64,000 bases of DNA from Antedon bifida (GCA_963402885.1 OY727094.1:17858501-17922500); one strand, 5' to 3'. Numbered from the stretch's first letter, positions 11,353 to 23,834 are shown. Notes: generated by a model from the letters alone, not told the origin. Numbers and translations are program-made.

Positions 11353-13169
11353 TTACTGAAAAAATTCTGACAGTTTTTCTTTGACGTTAGCCCATTTTTT
11401 CCTAGCATTGATAATGTTACATGTGTATTCATTCTTAATTAAATTAAAAAGTTCTATTCTGTATAGGTTCCATATTGTTTTTTGTACATTTTCGTTTTTC
11501 AACGTTATTTTATATGTTATACATGATTTATATATTGAAAAACAGAAATTAATTCATTGATGAGTTTTTTCTATTTGTATTTCCAGTAACTATATTAGTC
11601 CAACTTGAAAAGTTGTGTTGTGTTTCGTTATAACAGGAAAACACTTAACAATTAGTCGGGTCAAAATATGAAAATATAGGGCCTAACCCCAAAAAAATTG
11701 CAAGAAAATGTTTTTTGATGTATTACAATAAAATATGGTCTCAAAAAACATATATCAGAAGTTTACTCAAATCGGACTACCGCAAAGGTTCAAAATTTGA
11801 CGTTAAAAAAGATGGCCGCAATTTTTTTTAAATCTGTAACCGCTTGTAGTAGATTATTCTAAATATATATGTTTATATTTACACTTTTTGAACATTGTTC
11901 AAACATGACCGGAAATTCCAGTTTGTGACCTTTGACATATATGGCATGACGTTTATATATCTACGTAACTGCAAATCACAGAGTCTTGATATTGGTGTCA
12001 AAATGTTCAGAACATACATATTTATATTTACCCTTTTTAAACATTTTGTTGAAACATGACCGGAAATTCCATTTTGTGACCTTTGACCCATATATGGCAT
12101 AAAAAAATGTTCATATCTACGTAACTAAAAATCATAGAGCCTAAATAATCGAAAACACAAGGTTTTCCCTTTGACACGATGTGTGTCTAAGTGCATAAAA
12201 GCTGATTATAGGCTCTTTTGAACCTTTGCAGTAGTCCGATTTGGGTAAACTTTTGATATATATTTTTTGAGACCATATTTTATTGTAATTCATCAAAAAA
12301 CATTTTCTTGCAATTTTTTTGGGGTAATGAAACAGTTTGACTTGACTAAATCATTGAATCGAACTTTCTCCAGGCTGGCTGAATTGAATGTATAAAGCAT
12401 ATGTTTTTCGTTTTCTACTTCTATTTTACATTTTTGGCATTTATCACTATCAGCTAATTTCCATAGTTTCAATTTTTTTCTAAATGCTATAATTCTGTGT
12501 AACAATTTAAAGTTGAATTGGGCAACTTTTACAATATGTTTTGGTGTTTAAAACTTTATTACACCATATTGTGTGCCAATTTAAATCGACTCCAAATTCT
12601 TGTTCCCATTTCACTTGTGATCTTGGGATAGAGACTTTATTATTAATAAGATATCTATAAAACGTAGATGATTTATTTTGTTTATAGAATGTAAGCATGT
12701 CTAAGGTTTTATCTATTTCATTTTCAACATTTGGTATTTTAACAATTGTTTTCCATTGATGCGGTATGGCATTGATAACAGCAAAGTATTCAATTAACCC
12801 GTTTTTTTTTATTACATAACATTGGAATCAACCTTTGATATGTTATAGTTCATTATCAACAATTATATCATTGATTGTTTTGATACCAGAATTTAACCAG
12901 GAGCAGAAGTACATTGATTTGCCATCCAATGTTACATACTTGTTTTCCCATAATTGTTGAGATTTAATTTCGTTTACAGTGTGTGGTTCTGTACTTAACA
13001 TGTTATTTAGAATCACAACAGCTTTTAATAATTGTTGATAGAACACTGGCATATTTTTAAAAATTGTATGATTTTCAGTATTAATTTTACTAATCTTAAG
13101 TGTACATTCTATTGGGTACATATAATGTCTCGGGATAAATTTCCATTTCCCAGGATCTGGGCTTAGCAA
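11353..13169 (-). pseudogene. L1-type ORF2 C-terminal remnant
   Basis: Remnant of the reverse-transcriptase polyprotein downstream of the RT core. Pieces in order on the minus strand: 13169-12843 (containing QQLWENKYVTLDGKSMYF and GIKTINDII), 12698-12507 (KWEQEFGVDLNW, then IWCNKVL), 12505-12325 (LLHRIIAFRKKLKLWKLADS followed by a CXXC pair and a later H) and, beyond the MITE, 11500-11353 (IWNLYRIELF, ARKKWANVKEKLSEFFQ, stop). These match the conserved tail of L1/Tx1-group ORF2 proteins, including the zinc-binding segment. The catalytic RT and endonuclease domains are missing through 5' truncation. At least two stops or frameshifts plus the MITE insertion make it inactive. Confidence 0.75.
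11687..12324. mobile_element. 638-bp MITE with ~108-bp TIRs, TAA target duplication
   Basis: Both ends read CCCCAAAAAAATTGCAAGAA inward and remain nearly identical for about 108 bp (through the block ATCGGACTAC). The insert is flanked by TAA on each side (11684-11686, 12325-12327), which fits the 3-bp TWA duplications of PIF/Harbinger elements. The centre has two tandem units of about 135 bp (from about 11866 and 12011) sharing ACATGACCGGAAATTCCA and TTTGTGACCTTTGAC. There is no transposase. It interrupts the L1-like ORF2 remnant and so is younger than it. Confidence 0.75.
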
Positions 13170-13173
13170 ACGT

Positions 13174-13189
13174 ATGCATGTATGAAATT
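13174..13189 (+). repeat. Target-site duplication, right copy
   Basis: The second exact copy of the 16-mer ATGCATGTATGAAATT, marking the 5'-truncated end of the L1-like insertion. Confidence 0.85.
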
Positions 13190-16100
13190 AATAAACAACA
13201 AAATTTTAATTAATCACTTGATTATGTATTATTGAGACATAAAGTAAATATATTTTCAAATTTCCCGTCCGTAACGTCAAATTTTAATATTTAATATTCA
13301 ATAACTTAAAAAATAAATATCAGAACAATAAAAAAAATGTTATTTAATAAACTTCAACATTTCTACATTGAGAAATGGCCAAGAGTTACATCAAAATCAG
13401 TAAATGAAATTTTTCAACCTACGGACCAAATACTGTGGAATGCCCGTAATAGTAGTGAATGTTTGTGGTTGTTAAAACTATAGATGGAATATGCTGTTAC
13501 TAGATCCATGTTATTGGTTGTAACCCTTCACAGTTGTAGAGAATGTCATTGGTAATTGATAAGAAACAGAAAACCTTTTAATACGTACAAATATAGTGTA
13601 GTGAGTGTGTCATGTTGTTTAAAAGTGTACAAATAAAAAAACGAGTCTGGGAAAATCTGTACTTGTGATTTGTTAGGAGCGTGGAGGAGATACCTCCTTG
13701 TAAATTCCGGAGTGCATGTTATTAGTCATTTTATATGCATAGATAGAATATTGGTCAAAATCAATATAAGGCCAAAGAAAATAAATAAAGCAAAAATATT
13801 TTGGGAAAAAAAATAGCAGACAAAAGATTTGAAGATAGAATATTCATGAGTGCAGTAGACATTCTTTTTTTCACTATTTAGTTTTAGTTATCTGTAATAT
13901 GCCTTGAAATGTTTTGATAAGGTGCAATATAAATGGTTTATGTATGTATATAATATGCACCAAAAAAAAAAATTAATAATTGACAATAAAGAAGCAAATG
14001 AAACAAAACTGTTAGAAGGACGTTAGATCTATTTGACATTTGAAAATAATTTACATGAGACAACAATTTATCAGATTTACTTTAATGTGTGTGTGTGTGT
14101 GTTTATCTAATGAATTAATTGTCATCATGACATTGTTATTAAGAACAGTATGTAGAGGAATCATTATGAAACAAATAAATTCATTTTAATCAGAGATATT
14201 ATGTACTGTGATCTGATCAATAGAACAGTTGTAGTAAGTGACACAAAGCTACTCCACAGTAGTTAAATACAATGATTGCCTCTATCATCTTATGCATAGC
14301 TGTGATTCTATGATCATATAGCATTAGCTGTGATTGAATATGCAAACAAAATGAAATTAAGACTCAACAATTTGTAACTATAATTGATGGTTCGGTCCTC
14401 CTAATCCTATTATTAAAAAAAGGCATACATATCATACATCACATACCTTCTACTATATATAAGTAAAAACATTACTTTATTGGAGATAATATCGATGAAA
14501 ATGTACAGAATAATGGAATGCTATGATACTAATGAAAGTTGTCTCAAAATAAAACTTTATAAATCGTACTGAACATTTATTTAAATTAAAAATGTCCTCA
14601 TTGTTTGTATATAATCCTGTTTTACTGTTTCACTATTGTTGTAATATCCTGTAATTATCACACTTTTAAATATTTGTCAAACAAATTTAGTTACAAAGTG
14701 ACAGGTTATTCCAAAGTGATACAAACTTTTCATAAAGTGCATTGTTTATTACAAAGTGTGACAGTATACATCTTCTTTATATGATATTTCATAATTGTTT
14801 TCATCATCATTGTGTTCATTATACTATACATGCTATACCTTTTCATCTATGTTGTCAGAGAATATGACTAAACAATCACCATCTTCAGTAAGGCTTTAAA
14901 GAGATGATACTTTGGACATTAAATCTGTTTCTTGTGTTAGATATTTTATGTGGGCATTTTAATTCATAGAAACAATTCTGCTTTGCTATGTATCAAATTT
15001 GTTATCTATTGCTGATAACAAATTGAATGCTTGAATTATATGTAATTAGCATTGGTTATTGACAGAGTTGTACAATTGGAATCTTGCAGACAATCAATTG
15101 ATTGTGCTAAGTGCTGCTTATTATCTAGCCTACTATGCACATAAACAAAAATACATAATAGATGTATGTAATTATTTGTTAATAATTCATGGGATTAAAA
15201 ATAAATGAATTAATGAAAGCTATATAAGAAATTGTTTTCCTTTCATTTATAGACCAAACAATTTAGTATAATTCAAACTAATATCGAAGATTAAGGTTCA
15301 CAGTAGATGATTTAGAACTAGAGAGCAATGCATTATGTAGAAATTTAAATGTGGCTTACATAAGAATTGTTGGCTACACTTGTGTGCACCTTTGTCAATG
15401 TATTGTTAAACTAATTTAATTGCTTATTAATTTCTTGATTATAACCACAATAATGTTAGTGTTAAGATTTAATCAAAGCAATTTTTTCTCATAAACTGTT
15501 TAACACAAGAAAAATTACACCAGAGAAAAGCCAAAATTCTGGGAGGGCAGAGGACGCTAAACAAGTTTTGTTTTGTTATGTGACCTTTTAGCAATTTATA
15601 ATCAGTTTTAAATAAAGCAAGATTTTAGCTAGAATACTGTAGACTGTTGAAAATCAAAAAATAGCTTGATACTGTATTTTGATTAGCCCATAAAAATTAG
15701 AATGTTGTAGATTGTTGAAAGCCCTAAAATAGCTAAATTTAACCAAAAAATGACAAAGATATATGAGTAGCAAGCCAATAGAATTTAATAGGCTTGAATT
15801 TGGTTCCTAAACCAAAAGATTTAAAATAATAAAAATGGTTCCAACTAACATTTAACACAAGGCTGTAGGAGCAACTCAAAATAATTTTAAATATGATATT
15901 AAATATAAGATTAAATATTAAACAACTTTAAATAGGATCTTCAAAATTATACAGAACAATATACCACCAAAAATATGAAATTGTGTATAATATATTGTGT
16001 GTATTGTGTATATATACTGTAGTACTAGTGCTAAAGCTCAGTACGGTACGTGCCTCTGGGCCTATGTTCACTCTCTCCAATATCAGTTTTTCATTAATCG

Positions 16101-16430
16101 ACAATTTAAAAACACATCATCGGCATCAGGCCTCTATCAATTATCAGCATATGCAGCCTGCCTGGATAAAGTTTTTTATCACAAACAATATAAAATAATA
16201 AATAGTTTTCGTTTGTGTTTTATATGCTTCTTATTCACTCGCGAAAAACATCGTAACACACATTACAAACGAACTACGACGTCGGGATGTCCATGCAGCA
16301 TGTTTGTTATTGCGCGATATTTTCATCTATACACATGCGCAGTTTGTTTGTTTGTTCGTAACTGAGCATGTCTCTATTCATAAAAAAAATTCTCCTTAGT
16401 TGGGAGCATGTACATTTACAGATAATACGC
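13190..16430. other. AT-rich non-coding stretch
   Basis: No exon could be supported. It contains a short (GT)n run at about 14086-14102, a shared repeat block at 15757-15990, and otherwise unremarkable AT-rich DNA. The open frames at 15983-16365 lack homology and splice signals and are treated as chance. Confidence 0.45.
15757..15990 (+). repeat. Dispersed repeat, short copy
   Basis: Shares TATGAGTAGCAAGCCAAT and ACCACCAAAAATATGAAATT with 6843-7350 in the same order, at shorter spacing. Confidence 0.45.
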
Positions 16431-16519
16431 GATTTACAACTACTCGCCTGTACAATTAATAAGCCTCCTAACAGAAAACTCGTTTAAATTTATTTGAATG
16501 ACGCGAAAAAAACGTCGCT

Positions 16520-16770
16520 GATGGCAAGTAAAGGCTGGTTTCCTGTCGACGTAAGAGTAGTCAGTATTTCTAACGTCAGTTACGATTGTTACGTCGTTTT
16601 TACGTAAGAAACCAACATTTGACAGGAAACCGCTTACGAATATTTTAATGAAATCGACGTAAACGCAAGAAAAATAGACGTAAAGCAACGATCGACAGGA
16701 AACCGGGATATCGAATCTCCTCTGATACGTTGATTTATCGTGAATTTACAGGAAACCAGGATTTTGCTTG
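16520..16770. repeat. Cluster of GGTTTCCTGTCGACGTAAG-type ends
   Basis: CTGGTTTCCTGTCGACGTAA at about 16535 and reverse-oriented GACAGGAAACC at about 16620, 16692 and 16748 are related to the terminal repeat of the element at 16805-17727. They look like remnants of smaller or nested relatives. Individual borders cannot be fixed by eye. Confidence 0.45.
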
Positions 16771-16804
16771 CGATCACTTGCGTTGCGTTATTAACGATTC
16801 TTAA

Positions 16805-17727
16805 ACCTGGTTTCCTGTCGACGTAAGATTTGGAAATGCTAACGTTTGTTACATCTCTTCCGTTAAGTTGAACAAAAGTGAACGTCGTTTTGATCGTTCT
16901 GAACCGCAGGCACACGAGCCGATAACGATCCTTTCGTAAAGTTGACTTTTTTTAACTTCAAGCGCTTATGGTCGTCTATGTCGAAGCAATGGAATAGGAT
17001 ATATAGGCCTATTTTTATTAGATACGAAAATACACACAACAAAACCACACTAAATACATTCCCTTATCATACAATACATAGGCCTAGGCTATAGCCTATC
17101 ATAAAATAAAGTCACACAAAAAAAAAAGAGATTTAATTCCAAAGCTAGCCTATAGGCCTACAGATGGTGGTCCACTTAATTGGGATAGGCCTAGTACTAG
17201 GCTAGTAGTATAGGAGGCCTACTACTACTAAGCACTAGGGGCTTAGGCTAATCAGTAGGTAGGCCTAAAAAAGGCTTTAGGCCTAGTAGTAGGCCCACTA
17301 GGCCTACAAGAAGGCTATGGTCTAGGACATTTTTATTACAGACCTAACTACAGTAAAATAGTAGTGGTTATGCTGTAGGCATGTTCCGTTTTATGTAGAC
17401 TAGGCTAGGCCTATGTACAGCATATGCCACACAGCATGTATAGCCTTTCTAAGCCTAGGCTACCTACCTGAAAAACCATTTCCTGACATGGGCAACCATC
17501 GAGCGAAGCGTAAGAAAAAAGTTCAACTTTACGTAACGATCATAGACGACTGTAAGCACTTGAAGTTAAAAAAAAGTCAACTTTACGTAAGGATCGTTAT
17601 CGGCTCGTGTGCCTGCGGTTCAGAACGATCAAAACGACGTTCACGTTTGTTTAACTTAACGGAAGAGATGTAACAAACGTAACAAACGTTAGCATTTCCA
17701 AATCTTACGTTGACAGGAAACCAGGCT
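16805..17727. mobile_element. Long-TIR element, TTAA-type, ~0.92 kb
   Basis: Inverted arms of about 180 bp: 16805-16983 against 17541-17727, starting CCTGGTTTCCTGTC. Inside the arms GAACCGCAGGCACACGAGCC and ACGATCAAAACGACGTTCAC-type blocks match on opposite strands. The left flank is TTAA (16801-16804) and the right flank TTAC, a one-base decay of a TTAA target duplication as used by piggyBac and Kolobok elements. No transposase ORF survives. The unique centre is the AGGCCTA-rich tract. Confidence 0.65.
17040..17475. repeat. TAGGCCTA-dense tract
   Basis: Overlapping AGGCCTA, TAGGCCTA and CTAGGC words occupy much of this stretch. The same palindrome recurs singly throughout the window, for example near 9860, 33405, 42110 and 43260. 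No longer repeat unit was made out. Confidence 0.6.
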
Positions 17728-18191
17728 TTACGCTACATCGCTGTCACTTATTATAGGCTGGCGACGGACGAAGTTTGATTTTTTTAGGACAAACTATTAT
17801 AATTTTGTGAATGATATATTTTTTGTTTTCGCAAATTGACAACTCCAATTGCAATTTGCGAAAACGCGAATGGTTAGCATGAGCATAGACTTTATGAAAA
17901 ACTCCCTCTACGACAAAACTTTTTTCAAAATTTTCAAAAATAGGGGCGGTGGAGAACGGCAAACAAAAGAGTTTTTTTTTGCCTAATATACAATAGTATA
18001 ATAACATGGATACTACAGTAGTGTATTGTCAACTAAACTGATCTTCCCATAGAGATATTATATAATATCTATGATTTTCCTAAAGTCTTATAGTACTGGT
18101 AGTCATATAAATTCTAAAAACAGTAGTTTAAATTTATTGATTTGTTTCACTGAAGGTTAAATTAATGTTATGAACTGTGTGTATGACTTAC

Positions 18192-18290
18192 ATTATTCTG
18201 CATATTGACATCAGCTCCACCCTCTAAGACCAGTTGGCAGATGGTTGTATTACCTGCTGAAGCAGCATACATTAATGCTGTAGTGCCATA
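18192..18290 (-). CDS. Ankyrin-repeat exon (one complete repeat)
   Basis: A 99-bp exon on the minus strand, acceptor TTTTTAATAG before 18290 and donor GTAAGT after 18192. It is phase 0 at both ends and encodes 33 residues, exactly one ankyrin repeat: it opens YGTTALMYAASAGN, the T-A-L-x-x-A-A helix-1 signature, and closes LVLEGGADVNMQNN, the GADVN turn. Ankyrin repeats are helix-turn-helix units that stack into protein-binding surfaces. It follows in frame from the exon at 23760-23834, whose last residues NAVNIQDQ form the preceding beta-hairpin turn. More repeats are expected further downstream, beyond the left edge. The partner and function of this protein cannot be told. Confidence 0.85.
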
Positions 18291-20047
18291 CTATTAAAAA
18301 TATTAAATAATAAACAAAGTTACAAAACATGTACATCATATTCCTTAATATCTAACACACAAAAAATGACTAATATTAATAATCTTATAAATATCCTTAA
18401 TTTAATAAAAGTTAATATTTTTTCAATGTTGAAAATAATTTTTCTAATAACAACAATCAATTTTAAATGATTATTTCTACAAAGCATTGTAAAATATATT
18501 GTTTTGTGTAAACTATTCTTATGATCAAGGTATACTTGAATTCTAAACTATAAAACAGATTATACTATACTATATCATCTACAGTATAATCAATTTTATT
18601 TTGAAATAGTTGGATTGAATGCAAACTATTGTGTAAAGAAAGGCTATCTACATGTTTTAAACAATTTTATTTATAAGGTTTTTTTACAGTGCAATTATAA
18701 TATAAAACTGGACAATTTATTTTAAATTTCAAATTGTGTTGTAGCTGTTAATAACAGGTTTTCACTATTCAATTGCACCACTCCAACTTGTAATACCCGT
18801 ACTTGTTGATAATCATTTAGGCCTACTGTTTATTAGTGTGTGTTTTGTGTGTAGGCATTTCTATTTTATACACAATTGTTGACAGTGTAAATCATAACCT
18901 CACATTTTATTCACAATTATTTAGTATATATTTTCTATCATATTATTTTGTTGTGTAAAAAATATAAATCTATTAAAATTTTTAAATCAATAAAATTAAT
19001 CAATTAAAACTTAATGTCTTTATAACAAACATTGTATAATACTAATTTTCAGCATTGCTTTGATATACATTTAGGATCTATGAAATAATAACAGACAGTA
19101 TGTTATCATAATCATTGAAAGAATAATAATTATTATTGCTATTATACTATGTTATACCGACTGTAGTCAAGTACTAAAGAATAATAGATAACTTAGGCCT
19201 GAACATAACATACTAATTATGTGCCAGTTAAATGAACAAAAATTGTTTAAGCTTTTATTGTGATTATTTGCCATCATTTATAATAAGTTTAATTTGTTGA
19301 TTCAGTTAACTATTTATTAGTGTATATAGTGATAGTATGTCTTAATTATATTATCACAATTATTATGAATTGTATAGTATACCATCTACCAGTCATAACC
19401 CTAATCTATTTCATTCCAAAAAATTAAATAAGATTATTATAGTTATACACAATTTTTTTTCTTGTGAACTGGGTTTGTTTATTATCACTCTCACAGTGCT
19501 AAAATATTTATAAAATTATCTCATAAGGTTGATTATTTAGTACATCCATCGTGAAATAAATTAATCCACAAAATCCCTCTTGATTCTCTAAAAGAATGAG
19601 GATAAACATAGTTCTTGGTATCGATTTCTATAGTTTATTTACAATGTGCCTACTGTGTAGAGTTCACCAATAACTTCAAATATTTCAGAATCTGAAGGAG
19701 TTTCTCATACATTTCAAAACTAAATTTCAAAAACACAACATAGACACAAACATGCAGTACAATAATAAATATAGAACAAAGTGATAGTAGACTAAAACAA
19801 CATTATATTAAATATCATTTTTATACAATTTTTAAAATGTTTAGAGGATTAATGTTTAATATATTAAGATTTGAGTGTCATAAGGACTAAATATCAAACA
19901 GGTTATTTGTAATTTAAATATTCTTATGTTTCCTCATCATTATTGTTTCAAATTAATTAATCAAATTTCAGCATATCACCGGGCGGTTTAAAAATCATGT
20001 TCTACGCCTGTTGTGGTTTATCTTTCTCTCATGTTGCTCAATCTTAA

Positions 20048-20181
20048 GCTATGTCTACACTATCACTACATAAGTTTGACAAAAAAAGTGTGCTCTATGC
20101 CCAAATATCATCATCACACACCATATATGTGTGCACATCACATTTATTTCTCACATAAAGTTTGATAGTGGTAGACAGAGC
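20048..20181. mobile_element. Small TTAA-type MITE
   Basis: The left end GCTATGTCTACACTATCA follows TTAA (20044-20047). The right end, read inward on the minus strand, is GCTCTGTCTACCACTATCAA, flanked by the near-TTAA sequence TTTATAA. TIRs are about 30 bp and imperfect and the element is about 134 bp long. Its end motif resembles that of the MITE at 34600-34957 (short block ending in TTTACAC or TCTACAC). Confidence 0.5.
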
Positions 20182-20217
20182 TTTATAATGATCTACAGTA
20201 GTTCAAAATTTTGAATG

Positions 20218-20570
20218 TTATGTAATATTATATAATGGGTGTGGCTTAAGTAATGGCATCATTATATTGTTCAAATTATATTTTATATAGTTCCGTGGTT
20301 TTGTACATGTCAGCTTTAATTTAATACCAAACATGCCATATTAATTTGATTTCTTAAACTTTCCCACGAAGTTATGTAATATATAATAACGTCATTATAT
20401 TGTGAAATTATATTTTTCTCATGCTAGAGGTATTTTACATGTCATAAGCTATGATTTGATAACAAACTTGACATATTTATATAATTTATATTTTTTAGAT
20501 ATTTTTACATAATACATTATGACGTCATTAAATTGTTCAAATTTGTGGGCACCCTTCTAGAATTGTTAGT
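20218..20570 (+). repeat. Three degenerate ~130-bp tandem units
   Basis: Each unit carries a (G)CATCATTATATTGTT- or ACGTCATTATATTGTG-like block followed by AAATTATATTTT and a TGTCA(G/T)-type block. Units begin near 20250, 20385 and 20515. They are diverged and non-coding. Confidence 0.4.
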
Positions 20571-21666
20571 TAGGTCCTAAAGAAGGTTTCTGCCAAGTTT
20601 GGTGCTTTTGTCACGAAGTGCACAAAAAAAGTGCTAAGCGCCTAAATTGTCATCGCCTTTTTAGAAAACGCATGGACAATGGAAATTAACAATGTACTGT
20701 TCACTAATTTAATTAAAATCGCCGCCTAAAAATCCTACCTAGGCTTGGCCTAGTAGGAGACGACACATGTTAGTGGTTAGCCTAATTTAGCCGGACGAGA
20801 CGACATCCTGCACCGAATAGACATCGGAGTGGAGTCTAGTTTCGGCGGCCTAGGCTTACGCTAAATTATTTACTCCTACCTTGGCTTAGCAAATTATAAA
20901 TAAGCCGACGTAAACATAAACAAATATATGCAAAATCAATATATTCCATGTTAAGATTTAACATAGGCTAGTCCTAGGCCCAATTATTACGACATGTCAC
21001 TGTGTAAAGAAAATGGCCCTAGTATTCTGTAGCTACGTATAGGTACTGTTAATTTGGAGAGAGAGTATCGCGTTTGATGTCATGAGACACAAAATCTTCG
21101 TCGCGTTTTCCAGGCCTGCCATAATATAAAAAAAAAATTCTAGGTCTGTGCGCGATCGACGTTCCGATAACTATATTTAGAATGTTAACGATCTTTTGTT
21201 GTCGGCATCGTTTCTGGTTCGACTGGACGTTTTATTTTTAGAAGTTTGCCTAAGCCTATTTACTACTACTAGTTCATTGTGGTTCACCGTGTGGTGCCAT
21301 AATGCCTCTACCGTGGGAAATTTCAATTTATTTATATATTCGCCATCAGTCGAGTAGATAAAAAAACATTTAAACGATTAATAATATTTATTAATAAATG
21401 TTTCCGAGTAATTTACAACTTGGTCCTCTGTCAGTCAAAATTGACTCATTAATTTTGCACACCTTGTTACCTCACAAAAAACATCGTAGGGTTGTCTACG
21501 AAATGCATTTTTCCGACCTTATTATGAAATGCGTGGGTTTGGCGCTGACCATCACTCATGACATGCTTGAGATGATAGGGTTTGATTTCAGCCTCAAGAA
21601 GCAGTGGGTAGTGCACCAACATGTTGATAACTACTACAAGTAGTTTGTGTCAATATCTATATTAAT

Positions 21667-23270
21667 TTGCATGATTGGTTGATGACGTATATTTTAAATA
21701 GGGAAAATGTTACATGTCAATCATTAACATTGATGACTGTCATTTGCCTAAGATGGACATTGATGTTCTTATTCAATGGAGTAACATGGGAAATTAATTT
21801 TCAAATTATTTCTATATCACATTCTAAACATCTCATCACATATTTTTATCAGTTGAATGGTTGTATCTTTGAGAGAACACTAACTGATCTTGGTGTCAAA
21901 ATAGCATCAGACTTATGTTGGGATGATCATATCAACAAAATTGTTAATAAATCCCAGAGGCGGATCCAGCCTTGAAAAATAGGGAGGTGAAAAGGGGTTT
22001 GTGACAAAGTTTGAACAATCGGCCTCAGGAACTGGTGGGGGAGGGGGTAGCAAAAGGCCTCCAGTGTTCTACCATGTTTTAGGCTGTTTTATTTAAAAGT
22101 GGTTAGGTTTTGTCAATTTGTTAATGTTATGGTACATTTTATAAGTGGACAATTGAATTGTTTGTTATGGGCCCACCGTTTCAAACTGCTGTGTGAAATT
22201 CGTTCTTTCATATAACAAAAATACAAAAGCCGATGAGCTAAATTACTTGCCTTAAAAAAGTAATCTATTTTCAAAAGAGAGAGAGAAAAATAGGTAATAT
22301 TTGTTAATATAAGCATGAATGATAATGTAGGACTTCAATTTAGTATAGAGCTGAATAATAGTGTGTGTCGTACTATTTCACATAAACCATCATACCTATT
22401 TTCATGTTACAATCAGTGGCTGATTTAGAGGGAGAAAAGCGTGCAAAGCACAGCATGTGTAATTATGGCCATCTATGATATTCATCTTGATAATTTTGTA
22501 TAATTTAACTTTTCTTCTGAAGGCTACAGGGTTACCAGAACTGCATCTGTTTGTTCTTATGTCTCTTTATAAGTTTCATTCAACATTTATTTATTTATGT
22601 TTATCAAGAAATAAAAGAAGCATACATTTACAATAACTTAAATGGTAACATTAAATAAGAAGTCTGTGAAATGTAAAGCTAAATCCCCTAAATTAATCAT
22701 ATTTTTCAAAGGATTATTCCCATTTGGAATCTACTAACGTTTTGTATCAGATCGAATAATATTCCACAATTCATTAAACTACAAGACTTTACAAGAGAAA
22801 AATTGTTAAATAACTTTGACCCTGACAATACATGCACATGGGTATTACCTTTTCCCATTGTAGGTATTATATTATCTATTATTATTTATTCAAGCAAAAG
22901 ATACATTTTACAAAATATAATACAAATCAACAAATTAAACAAATACGATGCAAGAAGAAAATATAAAATCACAGTCACTAGCTACCAGGAAAGCAGAAAA
23001 GCAGCCTAAGGCACTGTCACCAATTAGGTGTGTACCTCCATTATGCTTGTTGTGGCCAGGTCTTAAATGTTGCGCTTTATATATGAAACTGAAAATTGTA
23101 TAATTTCAGCTATTTTTATATCTTAAATGTTTGTGTTTTTATGTTTTGTTATTTGTACAAGGGGTTCAATGTGGATAGAAGTGCTTGCCATCTGTTCATA
23201 ACTTTTTTTCACTGTCTTGTGCCTTGTATTTTTCTTTCAGTGATAAAGTTTAATAAATAAAAAGTATATA
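21667..23270 (+). pseudogene. Decayed non-LTR retrotransposon (RT C-terminal pieces)
   Basis: Plus-strand pieces in order: at about 21883-21960 LTDLGVKIASDLCWDDHI and NKIVNKS, the post-RT LG-L-W-HI motif of CR1/L2-group reverse transcriptases; at about 22706-22850 IIPIWNLLTFCIRSNNIP then FDPDNTCTW, the WN-LP and terminal F-P-N-CTW block. A 3' UTR runs to the AATAAA near 23255. Between the pieces lies unrelated sequence with hAT-type ends. The RT catalytic core is absent and frames are interrupted, so it is inactive. Confidence 0.65.
21955..22435. mobile_element. hAT-type terminal motifs inside the non-LTR remnant
   Basis: CAGAGGCGGATCCAGCC at about 21956 and CAGTGGCTGATTTAGAGGG at about 22415 resemble the CAGNGGCGGATCCAG ends of hAT MITEs. 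Both face the same way, so this is not one simple element with inverted ends; two fragments or a deletion are likely. The interval separates the two RT remnants and explains the break. Confidence 0.4.
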
Positions 23271-23759
23271 TTTCTACTACTCTAGTATGATGTTAATAAA
23301 AGTTTGTTTAGTTATCAGATTATTATTATATTATTAACAGATGAATAATTATATCATCGTTCAGATTCTGAAATTAATTACAATTACAGGGGATTGGGTT
23401 ACCAAGCCATTATTCAAATCCGGTATTAGCCAATCAAATTGTCTAAGCAAATTGTACTGAAAGAAAGAGTACTCAATTATATTGACAAACCATCTAACAT
23501 ACAGCTAAGATAAGATATAAACACACAATATACTTTTTAAAACAAAACACTGAAGAAGAAAGAAGTGAAACAATTATGTTGAAAAAAAAATATGATTCTT
23601 TTAACAATCAGTGTGAATGTTAACTGCAAATATGCAACCAGAGAACGATTATAAAAGATCTTAAAAACAAATTAGTATTGATGTACTTTAATTAGTGTCT
23701 CAAAGTAATTTAACGTTGTATATCAAATTCATTACAAAGGAAAACAAATTGATGTATAC

Positions 23760-23834
23760 CTGGTCCTGGATGTTGACAGCATTGTTGCTAACAATGAATT
23801 GGCAAATTTCTTCAGCAGTTTTTTCTCTTGCAAT
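23760..23834 (-). CDS. Ankyrin-gene exon, middle
   Basis: A 75-bp minus-strand exon (25 codons, phase 0 at both ends) with acceptor TTTATTTCATAG and donor GTATAC. It encodes IAREKTAEEICQFIVSNNAV and NIQDQ: helix 2 of an ankyrin-like unit followed by the NxQDQ turn that leads into the next repeat. It joins in frame to the upstream exon (ending NGLE) and the downstream exon (starting YGTTAL). Length, phase and sense agree, and the order matches the strand. Confidence 0.8.

Larger units (their letters stand above)
10839..13173 (-). mobile_element. 5'-truncated L1-like retrotransposon insertion
   Basis: A minus-strand insertion framed by a perfect 16-bp target duplication. It ends in a poly-A run (T run at 10839-10849) with an AATAAA signal about 25 bases upstream, and its coding part is the C-terminal portion of an L1-type ORF2 only, so reverse transcription stopped early. 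A 638-bp MITE later inserted into the coding part (11687-12324). The target-primed reverse-transcription signature (A tail, long target duplication, 5' truncation) is complete. Stops and frameshifts show that it is old. The host DNA around it carries TCCCGTCCGTAAC motifs on both sides (10605, 13264). Confidence 0.8.
18291..23759 (-). other. Intron of the ankyrin gene with nested repeats
   Basis: Lies between two in-phase exons, so it is intron by inference. Named contents are a TTAA MITE (20048-20181), degenerate tandem units (20218-20570) and a decayed non-LTR element with hAT-type ends (21840-23270). The GC-richer patch at 20640-21320 and the 82-codon frame at 21398-21643 resemble nothing I recognise. 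Confidence 0.5.

Noticed and set aside
16440..17048. Chain of minus-strand frames (61-93 codons)
   Set aside because: They fall in inverted-repeat arms of TTAA-type elements and mirror frames in the opposite arm.
21398..21643. 82-codon plus-strand frame, possible small gene
   Set aside because: No recognised family, no splice or poly-A context; composition near the background.
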